Notes: generated from the sequence alone by a model not told the origin. A stretch of DNA of 62,107 nt from AA29 sp041481445 (GCA_041481445.1 JBGPBV010000023.1:1-62107); one strand, 5' to 3'; positions 8,518 through 17,485 are shown, counted from the stretch's first letter. Made by a program: numbers and translations.

Positions 8518-10061
8518 GCCCCGAGGTCGATCGCGCGTCGCTGCGCCAGCGCTACGAGCGGCGCCTCGAGCTCATGGTGCCGGCGGAGGCCGACCTGCTC
8601 GCGCAGCAGTCCCTCTTCGCGGGCATACCGGAGAAGGCCCGGCTGAAGGTCATCGAGAAGGTGCGCCGCTACATCCATCTCGTGAAGTACGAGGCGGGCG
8701 ACGTCGTGCTGCGCGAGGGCGAGTACAGCGACTCCGCCTACTTCGTCGTGGAGGGGGCGGTCGAGGTCGTCCTCACCGGGTCGAGCCCCGTGTTTCCCCA
8801 GACGCGCGGGGGCGCCCACGTGCCCGCCGCCCAGAACCCGAACGCGCGGCCCGACCTCGTGCCCTTGATCGGCCGCCGCTCGGCCGGCCTGGGCGGCACC
8901 GTCATCCTGACCGCGCTGCCTCCGGAGGTCGTGCAGGGCAACCGGACGCTGGGCCCGGGCGAGATCTTCGGCGAGATCGGCGCCCTCTCGCGCTATCCCG
9001 TGTCCGCCACCGTGCGCGCGGCCTCCCCCCTGACCCTGCTCCAGATCCGTCTCCCCGGGCTGCGCATGCTGCTGGCCTCCTCCAAGGACTTCAAGAAGAG
9101 CATGGAGGAGCGCTACCGCGAGCGCATCCTGGCCCGGCAGCTCCGGATGGTGCCGCTCTTCTCGAAGATGGACGACGCCTTCCTGGAGGACGTCAAGCGG
9201 CGGGTCGACCTCGTCTCCTTCGAGCCCGGGCAGGTGATCGTGGAGGAGGGGACGCCCGCGGACGCCTTCCTCCTCGTGATCGGCGGCTACGTGAAGGTGT
9301 CGGTGCGCGCGGGAGCCTCCGACCTCGCTCTCACCTACCTGCGCAAGGGGGACTTCGCGGGCGAGTCCGCGCTCCTGCTCGACGACCCCTGGCCGTTCAC
9401 CCTGCAGGCCCTCGAGCACGTCGAGGTCGTGAAGCTCTCGCGCGACATGTTCCGGGCCGTCACCGCCGCCTACCCGGACGTGGAGGACGAGCTGTGGACG
9501 GTGGCGGTCCGGCGCCTCAAGTCGCGGGGAGCGGTGCGCCGCCTGCCCATCTCGTCCGAGTACGTCCAGATGGCCATGGAGACCGGCCTCATCCACGGCG
9601 AGAGCGTGCTCCTGATCGACCTCTCCACCTGCACGCGCTGCGACGAGTGCGTGCGCGGGTGCGCGGACGCGCACGGCGGCGAGCCGCGCTTCCTGCGCGA
9701 AGGGCAGAAGTACCGCCGCTGGCTGATCCCGACCGCCTGCTATCAGTGCACGGATCCGGTCTGCATGATCGACTGCCCGACGGGGGCCATCACGCGCGAG
9801 GTCGGCACCCTCGAGGTGACGATCGACCCGCCCACGTGCATCGGCTGCTCCAACTGCGCGAACCGGTGTCCCTGGGGCAACATCACGATGGTCGAGAAGG
9901 ACGAGAAGCGGCCGGACGGCAAGCCGGTCGAGGTCGCGACCAAGTGCGACCTGTGCCTGACCCGGCCCCAGGGGCCGGCCTGCGTACAGATGTGTCCGCA
10001 CGGATCGGCGGTCCGGATCTCCTTCAAGGACCTGGACCGCGTGACGTCCACCCTCACGTGA
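8514..10061 (+). CDS. Two cyclic-nucleotide-binding-like domains fused to a 16-cysteine ferredoxin module
   Basis: 515 residues, no signal peptide, so cytoplasmic. Residues about 33-185 and 215-330 are two CAP-type beta-roll domains (LFAGIPEKAR..., LFSKMDDAFL...). The phosphate-binding cassettes read FGEIGALSRYPVSATV and GESALLLDDPWPFTL. The Glu is kept, but the arginine that normally contacts the cyclic phosphate is absent in both. From Cys373 on comes a DmsB/NrfC-like module with four cysteine clusters (CTRCDEC...C, CYQC...C...C, CIGCSNC...C, CDLC...C...C) able to hold four [4Fe-4S] centres. There is no helix-turn-helix, so it is not a CRP-type regulator. It overlaps the c554-like gene (ATGA) and precedes the cytochrome b-like gene. 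I infer a cytoplasmic electron-input or gating subunit of the membrane complex. Confidence 0.92.
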   Translation: MSPEVDRASLRQRYERRLELMVPAEADLLAQQSLFAGIPEKARLKVIEKVRRYIHLVKYEAGDVVLREGEYSDSAYFVVEGAVEVVLTGSSPVFPQTRGGAHVPAAQNPNARPDLVPLIGRRSAGLGGTVILTALPPEVVQGNRTLGPGEIFGEIGALSRYPVSATVRAASPLTLLQIRLPGLRMLLASSKDFKKSMEERYRERILARQLRMVPLFSKMDDAFLEDVKRRVDLVSFEPGQVIVEEGTPADAFLLVIGGYVKVSVRAGASDLALTYLRKGDFAGESALLLDDPWPFTLQALEHVEVVKLSRDMFRAVTAAYPDVEDELWTVAVRRLKSRGAVRRLPISSEYVQMAMETGLIHGESVLLIDLSTCTRCDECVRGCADAHGGEPRFLREGQKYRRWLIPTACYQCTDPVCMIDCPTGAITREVGTLEVTIDPPTCIGCSNCANRCPWGNITMVEKDEKRPDGKPVEVATKCDLCLTRPQGPACVQMCPHGSAVRISFKDLDRVTSTLT

Positions 10062-10113
10062 GGCGGCCATAGGATTCGCAGGCGCCCTCCGGCCGAAACA
10101 GCCGCGCAACCTC

Positions 10114-10887
10114 GTGATTGCGTCGGGGGCGGGCCTCACCATGCTCACGGCCTGGGCGGCCGGGGCCTGGCTCACGCCCTGGAGCCCCAAGCGCGGGCTG
10201 GGCCTCGCCTTCGGGATCGCGGCCGCGCTCGCCTTCGTGTTCGAGATGGCCTACCCGTGGCGGCGCTCGCGCGCGCGTCCGCTCGGCAACGCCCAGCGCT
10301 GGCTCCAGGCGCACGTCTACCTGGGCGCGCTGGCCTTCCTGGCCGTGCTCATCCACGCCGGGTTCCACCTCCCCGGGGGCGCGATGGGCTGGGCCCTGCT
10401 GCTCCTGTCCGCCTGGACGACGGCGAGCGGGATCGTCGGGGTGTGGCTGCAGAAGTGGCTGCCGTCGGTGATGGCGGAGGGGCTGAGGGTCGAGGCCCTG
10501 TACGAGCGGATCCCCGCCCTCGTCGAGCACCTCCTGCAGGAGGCGGACGCCTTGATGGCGAACGCGAGCGAGGTGCTCGAGCGCTTCTACCTCACGGAGG
10601 TGCGGACACGCCTGGCCACCATCGAGCCCTCCTGGGCCTACCTGCTCGACGTGCGCGCCGGCCGTGAGCGGGCCCTGGAGCCGTTCCGGCGCATGAGCTC
10701 GTTCGTGGACCCGGCGGAGAAGGACGTCGTCAACGACCTGTCGATGATCCGGATGGAGAAGATGGACCTCGACGTCCACTACAGCCTGCAGGGGATCCTC
10801 CGGAGCTGGCTGATCCTGCACGTGCCGCCGGCGGCGGTTCTCATGGCCCTGGTCGTGGTGCACGTGCTGGCCTGGGCCCTGTACTGA
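10114..10887 (+). CDS. Membrane cytochrome b-like subunit
   Basis: 257 residues from GTG 10114, the first usual start after the in-frame stop at 10042-10044. Upstream codons as far as 10045 also read like protein, so the true start is unclear. Hydrophobic helices lie at about 3-20, 27-45, 63-83, 87-107 and 231-256. Histidines sit in helix 3 (AHVYLGAL, IHAGFHLP) and the last helix (LILHVPP, VVVHVLAW), a spacing suited to heme b ligation as in ferric-reductase-like and cytochrome b561-like proteins. A charged helical stretch separates helices 4 and 5. Its stop overlaps the start of the deca-heme gene (TGATG). Probable quinone- or ferredoxin-linked membrane step between the FeS fusion and the periplasmic hemes; that role is inferred. 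Confidence 0.8.
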   Translation: MIASGAGLTMLTAWAAGAWLTPWSPKRGLGLAFGIAAALAFVFEMAYPWRRSRARPLGNAQRWLQAHVYLGALAFLAVLIHAGFHLPGGAMGWALLLLSAWTTASGIVGVWLQKWLPSVMAEGLRVEALYERIPALVEHLLQEADALMANASEVLERFYLTEVRTRLATIEPSWAYLLDVRAGRERALEPFRRMSSFVDPAEKDVVNDLSMIRMEKMDLDVHYSLQGILRSWLILHVPPAAVLMALVVVHVLAWALY

Positions 10888-12728
10888 TGCCGCGGAAGCC
10901 GACCTGGGGCACGCCCACCCGCTCCGAGCACCATCCGCCGTTGCGGCGACGGTGGCAGTACATGCTGCCGGCGGCGCTGGCCGCGGCCGCGCTGGCCGTC
11001 CTCCTCGTCGGCGCCCACCTCATCGGCGCGCGCGGCACGCTCTCGCCCGGCTCCCTCACCGCCGGCCACGCGTCCATCGACGCCAGCTGCGAGCAGTGCC
11101 ACACCACGGGGAAGGGCGTGTCCAACGTGCGCTGCCAGCGCTGCCACGACCCCTCCTCGGCCGGACGGCTCACCGCCGCCGCCCACGTGCTCTTCGGCAG
11201 CGGCGACCCGCGCAAGGCCGCGGCCGCTCCCGACATCGCCTGCGCGCGCTGCCACGTCGAGCACCGCGGGCGGCGCCAGCCGCTGAGCGCGGTCGGGGAC
11301 CTGCAGTGCGCGGAGTGCCACTTCGGAGGGCTCGAGCGCCATCCCGAGGTGGCCGTCCTGCGCGCGGCCACCGCCGAGGCCCCCGGCCTGAAGTTCGGCC
11401 ATCAGAAGCACATCGAGGAGGTGATCAAGCAGCAGGGCGTGTCCTCGGTGGCGCAGACCTGCGGGAGCTGCCACGTCAAGAGCCGCCTGGGGCGTGACTT
11501 CGAGCCCCTCGCCTTCGACCAGCACTGCGCGAGCTGCCACTCCAAGCAGGGCTCGGTGGGCGCGGTCGATCCCGTCCCCCTCACGGACGTGGTGGACCTC
11601 GACGGCCTGCGCGCGCGGGGCATCAGCCCGGCCAGCCTGACCGCCGCCGACTTCGAGACCAGCCGCGGGAAGATCGCGCGTCCCTTCGTCCGGCATCGCG
11701 ATCCCTGGGTGACCTTCAACCTCGCGAAGCTGCGCGCGGAGACCGATCCCGAGCTCGTGGCCGCGGAGCGGGCGCGGCTCTTGGCGCGGATCGCGTCCCT
11801 CGACCGCCGCCTCGCCGCGGCCACGCCGTTCGCCGCCCTCGACCGCGCCGGCCTGGACCTGCGGGCGGCCGCCCTCTCCCGCGAAGCCCAGGGCGCGGGC
11901 CAGCGCCTGGCCGCGCTCGGCGGCGCGGGCGATGCCGCCTCCGGCGCCGCGCGGCTGGAGGAGGTGGAGGCGGGCCTGCGCGCGGCCGGCGACTCCGCGG
12001 GCGCGGCACAGGTCGCCCGGATTCGCGAGGGGGCAGCCGGCGGCGGCACGGGATCGGCTCCCCTGCCCGCGACGGACTTCGAGGCGCGCCGGCAGGAGGT
12101 CCTGGGTCTGCTGGACGCCGTGGAAGCCGCCGATCCCGGGCTGAAGGCGCGCGCGGAGGACCTGCGACGCCGGGTGGTGGCGCTGGTCCCGGGGGAGAGC
12201 TCGGCCGAGCTCCTCGCGCGCGTGCGCGACCAGCGCCAGGCCGCGCTCGAGCGCTTGCGCGACGAGCAGCGCCTGCGGGACCAGGGAGTGGCGCCGCCGC
12301 GCGCGGCCCTGCTCGACGCCGACCGCCGCGACCTCCAGCGCGCGCTGGCGGAGGCGCGCGCGCAGCTCGCCGCGCTCGCCGCGCTGGCGACGCCGGGCGC
12401 CTCCCCGCTGGCGGACGAGGACCGGCAGCGGCGCCGCCAGACGGCGGAGGTCCTGGCCGCCTCCTGCACGAAGTGCCACCTGCTGGCCGGGGGCCTGCTG
12501 GCCCCCGTCCGCGCCGCCCGTCCGGTGCTCGTCCGGGCCGCCTTCGTCCACGAGCCGCACCTCCTCCAGGCGGACTGCACGAAGTGCCACGCCGGCATCG
12601 AGAAGAGCGCGCGGTCGGCGGACATCAACTTCAAGGGCATCCAGAGCTGTCGCGAGTGCCATCGCTCGTTCCAGGCCAGCCCGGACTGTCGCGAGTGTCA
12701 TCGCTTCCATCCCCGGGCGGTGCCGTGA
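10887..12728 (+). CDS. Membrane-anchored deca-heme cytochrome c with central coiled-coil insert
   Basis: 613 residues. One N-terminal transmembrane anchor (about 25-48) follows a basic segment, placing the rest in the periplasm. Six CxxCH motifs come early, at about residues 68, 83, 119, 141, 182 and 204. Four more (CTKCH, CTKCH, CRECH, CRECH) lie in the last 90 residues. About 250-520 is a long Ala/Arg/Glu/Leu-rich, probably coiled-coil helical region without hemes, which splits the heme domains. The heme parts resemble cytochrome c3/c7-type multiheme proteins; the insert is not something I recognise. The gene overlaps the cytochrome b gene by one base and the FHA gene by one base. It is likely the periplasmic electron acceptor of the cytochrome b subunit, and the coiled coil could mediate oligomerisation or reach across the periplasm. 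Confidence 0.9.
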   Translation: MPRKPTWGTPTRSEHHPPLRRRWQYMLPAALAAAALAVLLVGAHLIGARGTLSPGSLTAGHASIDASCEQCHTTGKGVSNVRCQRCHDPSSAGRLTAAAHVLFGSGDPRKAAAAPDIACARCHVEHRGRRQPLSAVGDLQCAECHFGGLERHPEVAVLRAATAEAPGLKFGHQKHIEEVIKQQGVSSVAQTCGSCHVKSRLGRDFEPLAFDQHCASCHSKQGSVGAVDPVPLTDVVDLDGLRARGISPASLTAADFETSRGKIARPFVRHRDPWVTFNLAKLRAETDPELVAAERARLLARIASLDRRLAAATPFAALDRAGLDLRAAALSREAQGAGQRLAALGGAGDAASGAARLEEVEAGLRAAGDSAGAAQVARIREGAAGGGTGSAPLPATDFEARRQEVLGLLDAVEAADPGLKARAEDLRRRVVALVPGESSAELLARVRDQRQAALERLRDEQRLRDQGVAPPRAALLDADRRDLQRALAEARAQLAALAALATPGASPLADEDRQRRRQTAEVLAASCTKCHLLAGGLLAPVRAARPVLVRAAFVHEPHLLQADCTKCHAGIEKSARSADINFKGIQSCRECHRSFQASPDCRECHRFHPRAVP

Positions 12729-14089
12729 TGGCGGGCGAGAAGAAGGCGCCGCCGCCCGCGGCGGCCAAGGCGGGCCCGGACAAGGCGGTGACGGTGGAGA
12801 TCCCGCCGCCGCCGGTGAACGCGGAGCTGCGCACGCGGCTCGAGAAGGGGCGTCCGCTGCGCTTCGAGGTGGGAGGGGCGGGGGCCCTGCTCGGGCGGGA
12901 CGAGACGGCGGGCGTCCCGATCGAGTCCGAAGGGGTCTCGCGCGGGCACGCGCGCATCGAGTGGGACGGCAAGGGCTGGTGGGTGAAGGACCTGGGGAGC
13001 ACGAACGGCACCTTCGTCAACGGCGTGAGGATCCGGCGGGAGAAGCTCCAGCACCTCGACGTCATCAGCCTGGGGCGCCGCGCCGACATCATCGTCCTCC
13101 TGCGCAGCGCGAAGGCCGCGCCCGCCGTGCGCAAGGGCATCGTGCGGGCGGCGCTGGTGGGCGAAGACGGCGTCGTGCACGAGATCGCCGTCGGCGAGAT
13201 CACGCTCGGCCGCTCGGCCGCCTGCAACGTGGTCGTGGACGGGAACCCGGTGTCGAAGGTGCACGCCCGCGTCGAGCGCTCGTCCGACCAGCTCCTGCTC
13301 GAGGACCTCGCCTCCTCGAACGGCAGCTTCGTCAACGGCAGCCGCGTGCGGACGGCCGTCCTGCGGGACGGCGACACCCTCGACCTCGCGGGCGAAGCCC
13401 GTTTCAAGGTGGTGATCGAGCAGGGCGATGTGATGGGCTCGGGCGCCTACCGCGTGGGGGAGCCGGCGAAGGAAGGGGCCACGCGGTTCTCGAAGGAATG
13501 GAAGACGCGCTTCCAGTGGGACTCCCAGGAGCTCGCGGCCATCGCGGCCGCCCAGGCCGTCCGGAAACCGGAAGCGGAGGTCAAGGCGGCCCCCGGCGCG
13601 AAGCCGCCGCTCGTGCGCGCGAGCGCCCTGACGCCGGTCCCGCCCCCGGCGAAGAAGACGACCGTCGTCCCGGCGCTACCGAAACCGCCGGTCGTGCCGG
13701 CGCCCGCCCCGGACAAGCCGACGCTCGCGGCGGCGGCGAATCCGGCGCCGACCCCGGATGCGACACCGGCGCCCGCGCCGGCGCCGCGCCCGATCGCGGA
13801 GGCGCGCTTCACCGCCGGCGCCATCCAGTTCACGGTGACCACGCCCGGCCGGTTCGAAGTCGGTCGCGCGCCCACCGCCGCCTTCCGCATCGATCAGGCG
13901 ACGGTGTCGCGCCGCCACGTCGCGATCATGCTCAGCGACGATCGTCTCCGCCTCTCCATCGAGGACCTGGGCGCGCAGAACGGCACTCGGGTCAACGGCT
14001 TCAAGCTCAAGGGGAGCCGCGACCTGGCCCACGCCGACATCCTCGCGCTGGGCGAGGTCAGGTTCCTCGTCGCGATCGAGCGCTCCTAG
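12728..14089 (+). CDS. Triple FHA-domain protein
   Basis: 453 residues, no signal peptide. Three forkhead-associated domains are visible. FHA1, about residues 35-125, has LGRDE, SRGHARI and STNGTFVNG. FHA2, about 140-230, has LGRSAACNVVV, SKVHARV and SSNGSFVNG. FHA3, about 360-450, has EVGRAPTAAF, SRRHVAI and AQNGTRVNG. A 100-residue Pro/Ala/Lys linker precedes FHA3. All three keep the Arg, Ser-x-x-His and Asn residues used for phosphothreonine recognition. It is the last gene of the cytochrome operon (TGATG overlap with the deca-heme gene). It could dock a Ser/Thr-phosphorylated partner to the complex, but no kinase gene is present in the window. Its presence in an electron-transfer operon is unexpected. 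Confidence 0.93.
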   Translation: MAGEKKAPPPAAAKAGPDKAVTVEIPPPPVNAELRTRLEKGRPLRFEVGGAGALLGRDETAGVPIESEGVSRGHARIEWDGKGWWVKDLGSTNGTFVNGVRIRREKLQHLDVISLGRRADIIVLLRSAKAAPAVRKGIVRAALVGEDGVVHEIAVGEITLGRSAACNVVVDGNPVSKVHARVERSSDQLLLEDLASSNGSFVNGSRVRTAVLRDGDTLDLAGEARFKVVIEQGDVMGSGAYRVGEPAKEGATRFSKEWKTRFQWDSQELAAIAAAQAVRKPEAEVKAAPGAKPPLVRASALTPVPPPAKKTTVVPALPKPPVVPAPAPDKPTLAAAANPAPTPDATPAPAPAPRPIAEARFTAGAIQFTVTTPGRFEVGRAPTAAFRIDQATVSRRHVAIMLSDDRLRLSIEDLGAQNGTRVNGFKLKGSRDLAHADILALGEVRFLVAIERS

Positions 14090-14115
14090 ACCTCCGCCGC
14101 CCGCACGACGTTTCC

Positions 14116-14144
14116 TTGACACCCACCCTGGCCGGGTGTACGAA
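14116..14144 (+). promoter_or_regulatory. Probable promoter of the TonB-dependent receptor gene
   Basis: A perfect TTGACA (14116-14121), a 17-base spacer and TACGAA (14139-14144, 3/6). The leader would be about 140 bases and contains the two hairpins at 14194-14251. It begins 27 bases after the FHA gene stop, so the receptor is likely transcribed separately. Confidence 0.4.
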
Positions 14145-14193
14145 GGCCCCACTCGTTCAGCCGAAGTCGTCGCCGTGAGGCCTTTTGATCGTC

Positions 14194-14251
14194 GAGCGCC
14201 CGCCGCGCACGGGGGCGCTCGCGTCCGGGGGTCCGCCCACGTCATGGGCGG
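14194..14251 (+). promoter_or_regulatory. Two tandem hairpins in the TonB receptor leader
   Basis: GAGCGCCC (14194-14201) pairs with GGGCGCTC (14213-14220) across 11 bases. CCGCCCA (14233-14239) pairs with TGGGCGG (14245-14251) across a 5-base loop. No T-run follows either stem, so an intrinsic terminator of the standard kind is not evident. They may stabilise or control the receptor mRNA. Confidence 0.4.
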
Positions 14252-14290
14252 GCTCGTTGACGGAGGGTCGGCGAACACGAAGAGAGGTCA

Positions 14291-17200
14291 ATGATGCGGC
14301 GACAACTGACGTTGGGGATCGGGATCGTGCTGCTTCTCGCGCCCGGGGCCTGGGCGCAGCTCGCGTCCCAGACGGCCCTGGTCGGCAGCGTGACGGACAG
14401 CGCCGGTCTCGTGCTGCCGGGCGCGCACGTCGTCGCCGTGAACCAGGGGACCAAGGACACCTACGAAGCCACCACGAACCACGAGGGGTACTACAACATC
14501 CCGTTCGTCCGGCCGGGCCGATACGAGATCACGGCCACCATGGCCGGCTTCAGCCCGTTCAAGGCGACCGGGGTCGAGGTGGCGACGAACCAGGTCGTGC
14601 GCACGAACGCCGCGCTCCAGGTCGGCGGGATCACCGACGCGGTGACGGTCGAGGCCAAGGCGCAGGTGATCGACACCGACCGGCCCACCGTCTCCGCCAC
14701 CATCAACGCGAAGGCGGTGGTGGACCTGCCGCTCAACGGACGCAACGTCTGGAACCTGGCCGCCACCACGCCCGGAGTCCTGGGCGGGCTCAACAGCGAC
14801 ATCGGCCTGAGCTTCCGCGGGGCCGGCCAGCGCGAGATCCAGAACAGCCTGTCCCTCGACGGCATCAACTCCACCGCGAACCTGCTGGCGGCCACGAGCA
14901 TGAGGCCGATCGCGGACGCGGTGACGGAGATCCAGGTCCAGACCGGCAGCACCTCCGCCGAGTACGGCGCCTACCTCGGCGTGGCCGTCAACGTGGTGAC
15001 CAAGAGCGGGACCAACAACCTGCACGGCTCGGTCTTCGACTTCCAGCAGGACGAGTCGCTCGACTCCCGCGGCTACTTCGACAACCCGGCGCTGCCCAAG
15101 AACCCGCGGTCGCAAAAGCAGTTCGGCGCGGAGGTGGACGGTCCCATCGTGATCCCGGGCCTGTACAACGGCCACAACAAGACCTTCTTCATGCTGGCCT
15201 ATGAGGGCGTGCGCGGCGAGGCGATCCAGAGCCCGATCGCGTCCGTGCCCACCGCCAAGATGCGGCGGGGAGATTTCTCCGAGATCACGACGGCGATCCG
15301 GGACCCGCGCACCGGCCAGCCGTTCGCCGGGAACATCATCCCGGCCAACCGCCTCGACCCGACCTCCCTCCAGATGCTCCAGTACTACCCGGAGGCCAAC
15401 CTCGCGGGCACCGCGAACAACTACCAGGGCCCGAGCCAGTTCTCAGACAACGTGGACCAGTTCCTCGGCCGCGTGGACCAGAACCTCGGCAACAAGGTGC
15501 GCCTGAGCCTCCGCTACAACTGGCACGACAGCTACAGCGTGAACCCGCTCAACGCGCTGATCCCGGTGGCGGCGGTGATCCAGCCGCGCCGGAACCAGAA
15601 CTGGCTCTTCGGCTACACGCACACCCTGTCGAACACGCTCCTCAACGACTTCAAGATCGGCTACCACAAGGTGACCTTCGACACCCTGAACCAGTTCGCG
15701 GTGAACGGACCCGAGGACGCGGGCACCTCACTCGGCATCCCCGGCTTCAACGGCGACACCCAGTTCGGCAACCCGGGCATCCCGAGCGTCAACGTCAGCA
15801 ACTTCACGTCGACGGGGGCGGGCGGCACCAACTGGAACCAGTTCGACAAGACCTTCCAGGTGTCGGACGTGGTCGCCTGGACGCACGGCTCGCACGCCAT
15901 CCGCGCCGGCTTCGACCTGCGGCGGCTCAGCACGGGGCGGCGCGCCGCCAACGACCCGCGCGGCCGGTTCGATTTCACGGGCGACATCGCCGGCTACTCG
16001 ATGGCCGACTTCATGCTCGGCCTGCCGCGCACGGTCATCCCCGCCACCGACCAGCTCCTGGGCCACGTCGGCCAGTGGCGCAACGGGATCTTCGCCAACG
16101 ACGTGTGGCAGGCGACGCGGAACCTCACCCTGAACCTCGGGTTGCGCTGGGAGATGAACACCCCGGTCCAGACCTACGAGGGGTTCGCCTCGATGCTCGA
16201 CACCGACTTCGAGACCATCATCCCGTCGGCCACGCTTTCGGGCTACCCGGTCACGGGGTTCGAGTTCACGGAGGGCAACTACACGGACATCGGCCCGCGC
16301 CTGGGCGCCACCTACCGCATCGGCGAGAGGACCGTCGTGCGCTCCGGCTTCGGCATCTACTACAACCCGAACCAGATGAACTCGTTCACGTTCCTCACCA
16401 ACAACCCGCCCCTGGCCCCGGTCACGACCTACACCTCGGACCCCGCGAACCCGACGCTGTCGTTCTCGAACCCGACCGGCCAGCTCGCCGCCCTCCCCCG
16501 GCCCGACATGATCTCGCCGACCCGCGAGCTGCCCAGCGCGCGCAAGACCCAGTGGAGCTTCGACGTCCAGCGCGAGCTGTGGCGCGACGTCGCCCTGACC
16601 CTGCAATACGTGGGCTCCGACACCATCCACCTCGACCGCAGCTTCTTCAACAACACGCCCACCCCGGGCGCGGGCGCGGTGGACCCGCGGCGGCCCAGCC
16701 AGAAGTTCCGCTCCCGCCGCATCATCGCCAACGACCTGCGCGCCGACTACGACGCGGTCAGCCTGATCCTGCACAAGCGGATGAGCCACGGCTTGCAGGC
16801 CGACATGCACTACACCTGGTCGCGCACGCGCGATATGGCCACGCACTCCAACGGCGGCGGCCAGACCATGGACAACTACGACATCCAGAAGGACTACGGC
16901 CCCGCGAACTGGGACGTCCCGCACCGCTTCGTGGTGGCCTGGATCTACGAGCCGCCGTTCTTCAAGAGCTCGTCCAACGGTTTCCTGAAGTATGTCGTCT
17001 CCGGCTGGCAGATCACCGGCGTGACCACGCTCCAGAGCGGGGTCCCCGCCAACGTCACCCTCAGCTCCGATCGCGCCAACATCGGCATCACCGGCCAGCA
17101 GCGTCCCGACCTCGTGGGCGCGGCGCCGGACCTGAACTGCCAGCCGAACTCGGGGGCGGCGACGCCGGCCGCGCGCCGCCAGCTCATCAACTGCTACGAC

Positions 17201-17485
17201 CCGTCCGCCTTCGCGCTGCCCGCGCAGTTCACGTTCGGCGACGCCTCGCGGAACGTCCTGCGCGGACCCGACTACAAGCAGACGGACCTGTCGCTGATGA
17301 AGAGCATCCCGCTCGGCAAGGGCGTCCGCTTCCAGATCCGCGCGGAGGTCTACAACCTGTTCGACCGGGCGAACTTCGCCAACCCGAACACGACGTTCGG
17401 CTCGGCCGCGTTCGGCCAGGTCACCGCTCTGGCCACCGGCGCGACCATGCGGCGGATCCAGCTCGGAGGGAAGCTGATCTTCTAG
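14291..17485 (+). CDS. Oar-like TonB-dependent receptor with carboxypeptidase-regulatory-like domain
   Basis: 1,064 residues. Start at ATG 14291 (a second ATG follows at 14294) behind a GAGAGG site. A signal peptide ends near residue 22 (AWAQ). Next comes a carboxypeptidase-regulatory-like beta-sandwich (about 28-110; VGSVTDSAGLVLPGA, PGRYEITA). A plug follows (about 120-240; NLAATTPG, QNSLSLDGINS, VNVVTKSGTN), then a long 22-strand-type barrel ending in LGGKLIF. This architecture is typical of the Oar/OmpA-related receptors expanded in Acidobacteriota, which are thought to take up oligosaccharides, peptides or secreted proteins. The substrate cannot be read from sequence. It has its own promoter candidate and a structured leader, and no ExbBD or TonB genes are nearby. 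Confidence 0.95.
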   Translation: MMRRQLTLGIGIVLLLAPGAWAQLASQTALVGSVTDSAGLVLPGAHVVAVNQGTKDTYEATTNHEGYYNIPFVRPGRYEITATMAGFSPFKATGVEVATNQVVRTNAALQVGGITDAVTVEAKAQVIDTDRPTVSATINAKAVVDLPLNGRNVWNLAATTPGVLGGLNSDIGLSFRGAGQREIQNSLSLDGINSTANLLAATSMRPIADAVTEIQVQTGSTSAEYGAYLGVAVNVVTKSGTNNLHGSVFDFQQDESLDSRGYFDNPALPKNPRSQKQFGAEVDGPIVIPGLYNGHNKTFFMLAYEGVRGEAIQSPIASVPTAKMRRGDFSEITTAIRDPRTGQPFAGNIIPANRLDPTSLQMLQYYPEANLAGTANNYQGPSQFSDNVDQFLGRVDQNLGNKVRLSLRYNWHDSYSVNPLNALIPVAAVIQPRRNQNWLFGYTHTLSNTLLNDFKIGYHKVTFDTLNQFAVNGPEDAGTSLGIPGFNGDTQFGNPGIPSVNVSNFTSTGAGGTNWNQFDKTFQVSDVVAWTHGSHAIRAGFDLRRLSTGRRAANDPRGRFDFTGDIAGYSMADFMLGLPRTVIPATDQLLGHVGQWRNGIFANDVWQATRNLTLNLGLRWEMNTPVQTYEGFASMLDTDFETIIPSATLSGYPVTGFEFTEGNYTDIGPRLGATYRIGERTVVRSGFGIYYNPNQMNSFTFLTNNPPLAPVTTYTSDPANPTLSFSNPTGQLAALPRPDMISPTRELPSARKTQWSFDVQRELWRDVALTLQYVGSDTIHLDRSFFNNTPTPGAGAVDPRRPSQKFRSRRIIANDLRADYDAVSLILHKRMSHGLQADMHYTWSRTRDMATHSNGGGQTMDNYDIQKDYGPANWDVPHRFVVAWIYEPPFFKSSSNGFLKYVVSGWQITGVTTLQSGVPANVTLSSDRANIGITGQQRPDLVGAAPDLNCQPNSGAATPAARRQLINCYDPSAFALPAQFTFGDASRNVLRGPDYKQTDLSLMKSIPLGKGVRFQIRAEVYNLFDRANFANPNTTFGSAAFGQVTALATGATMRRIQLGGKLIF

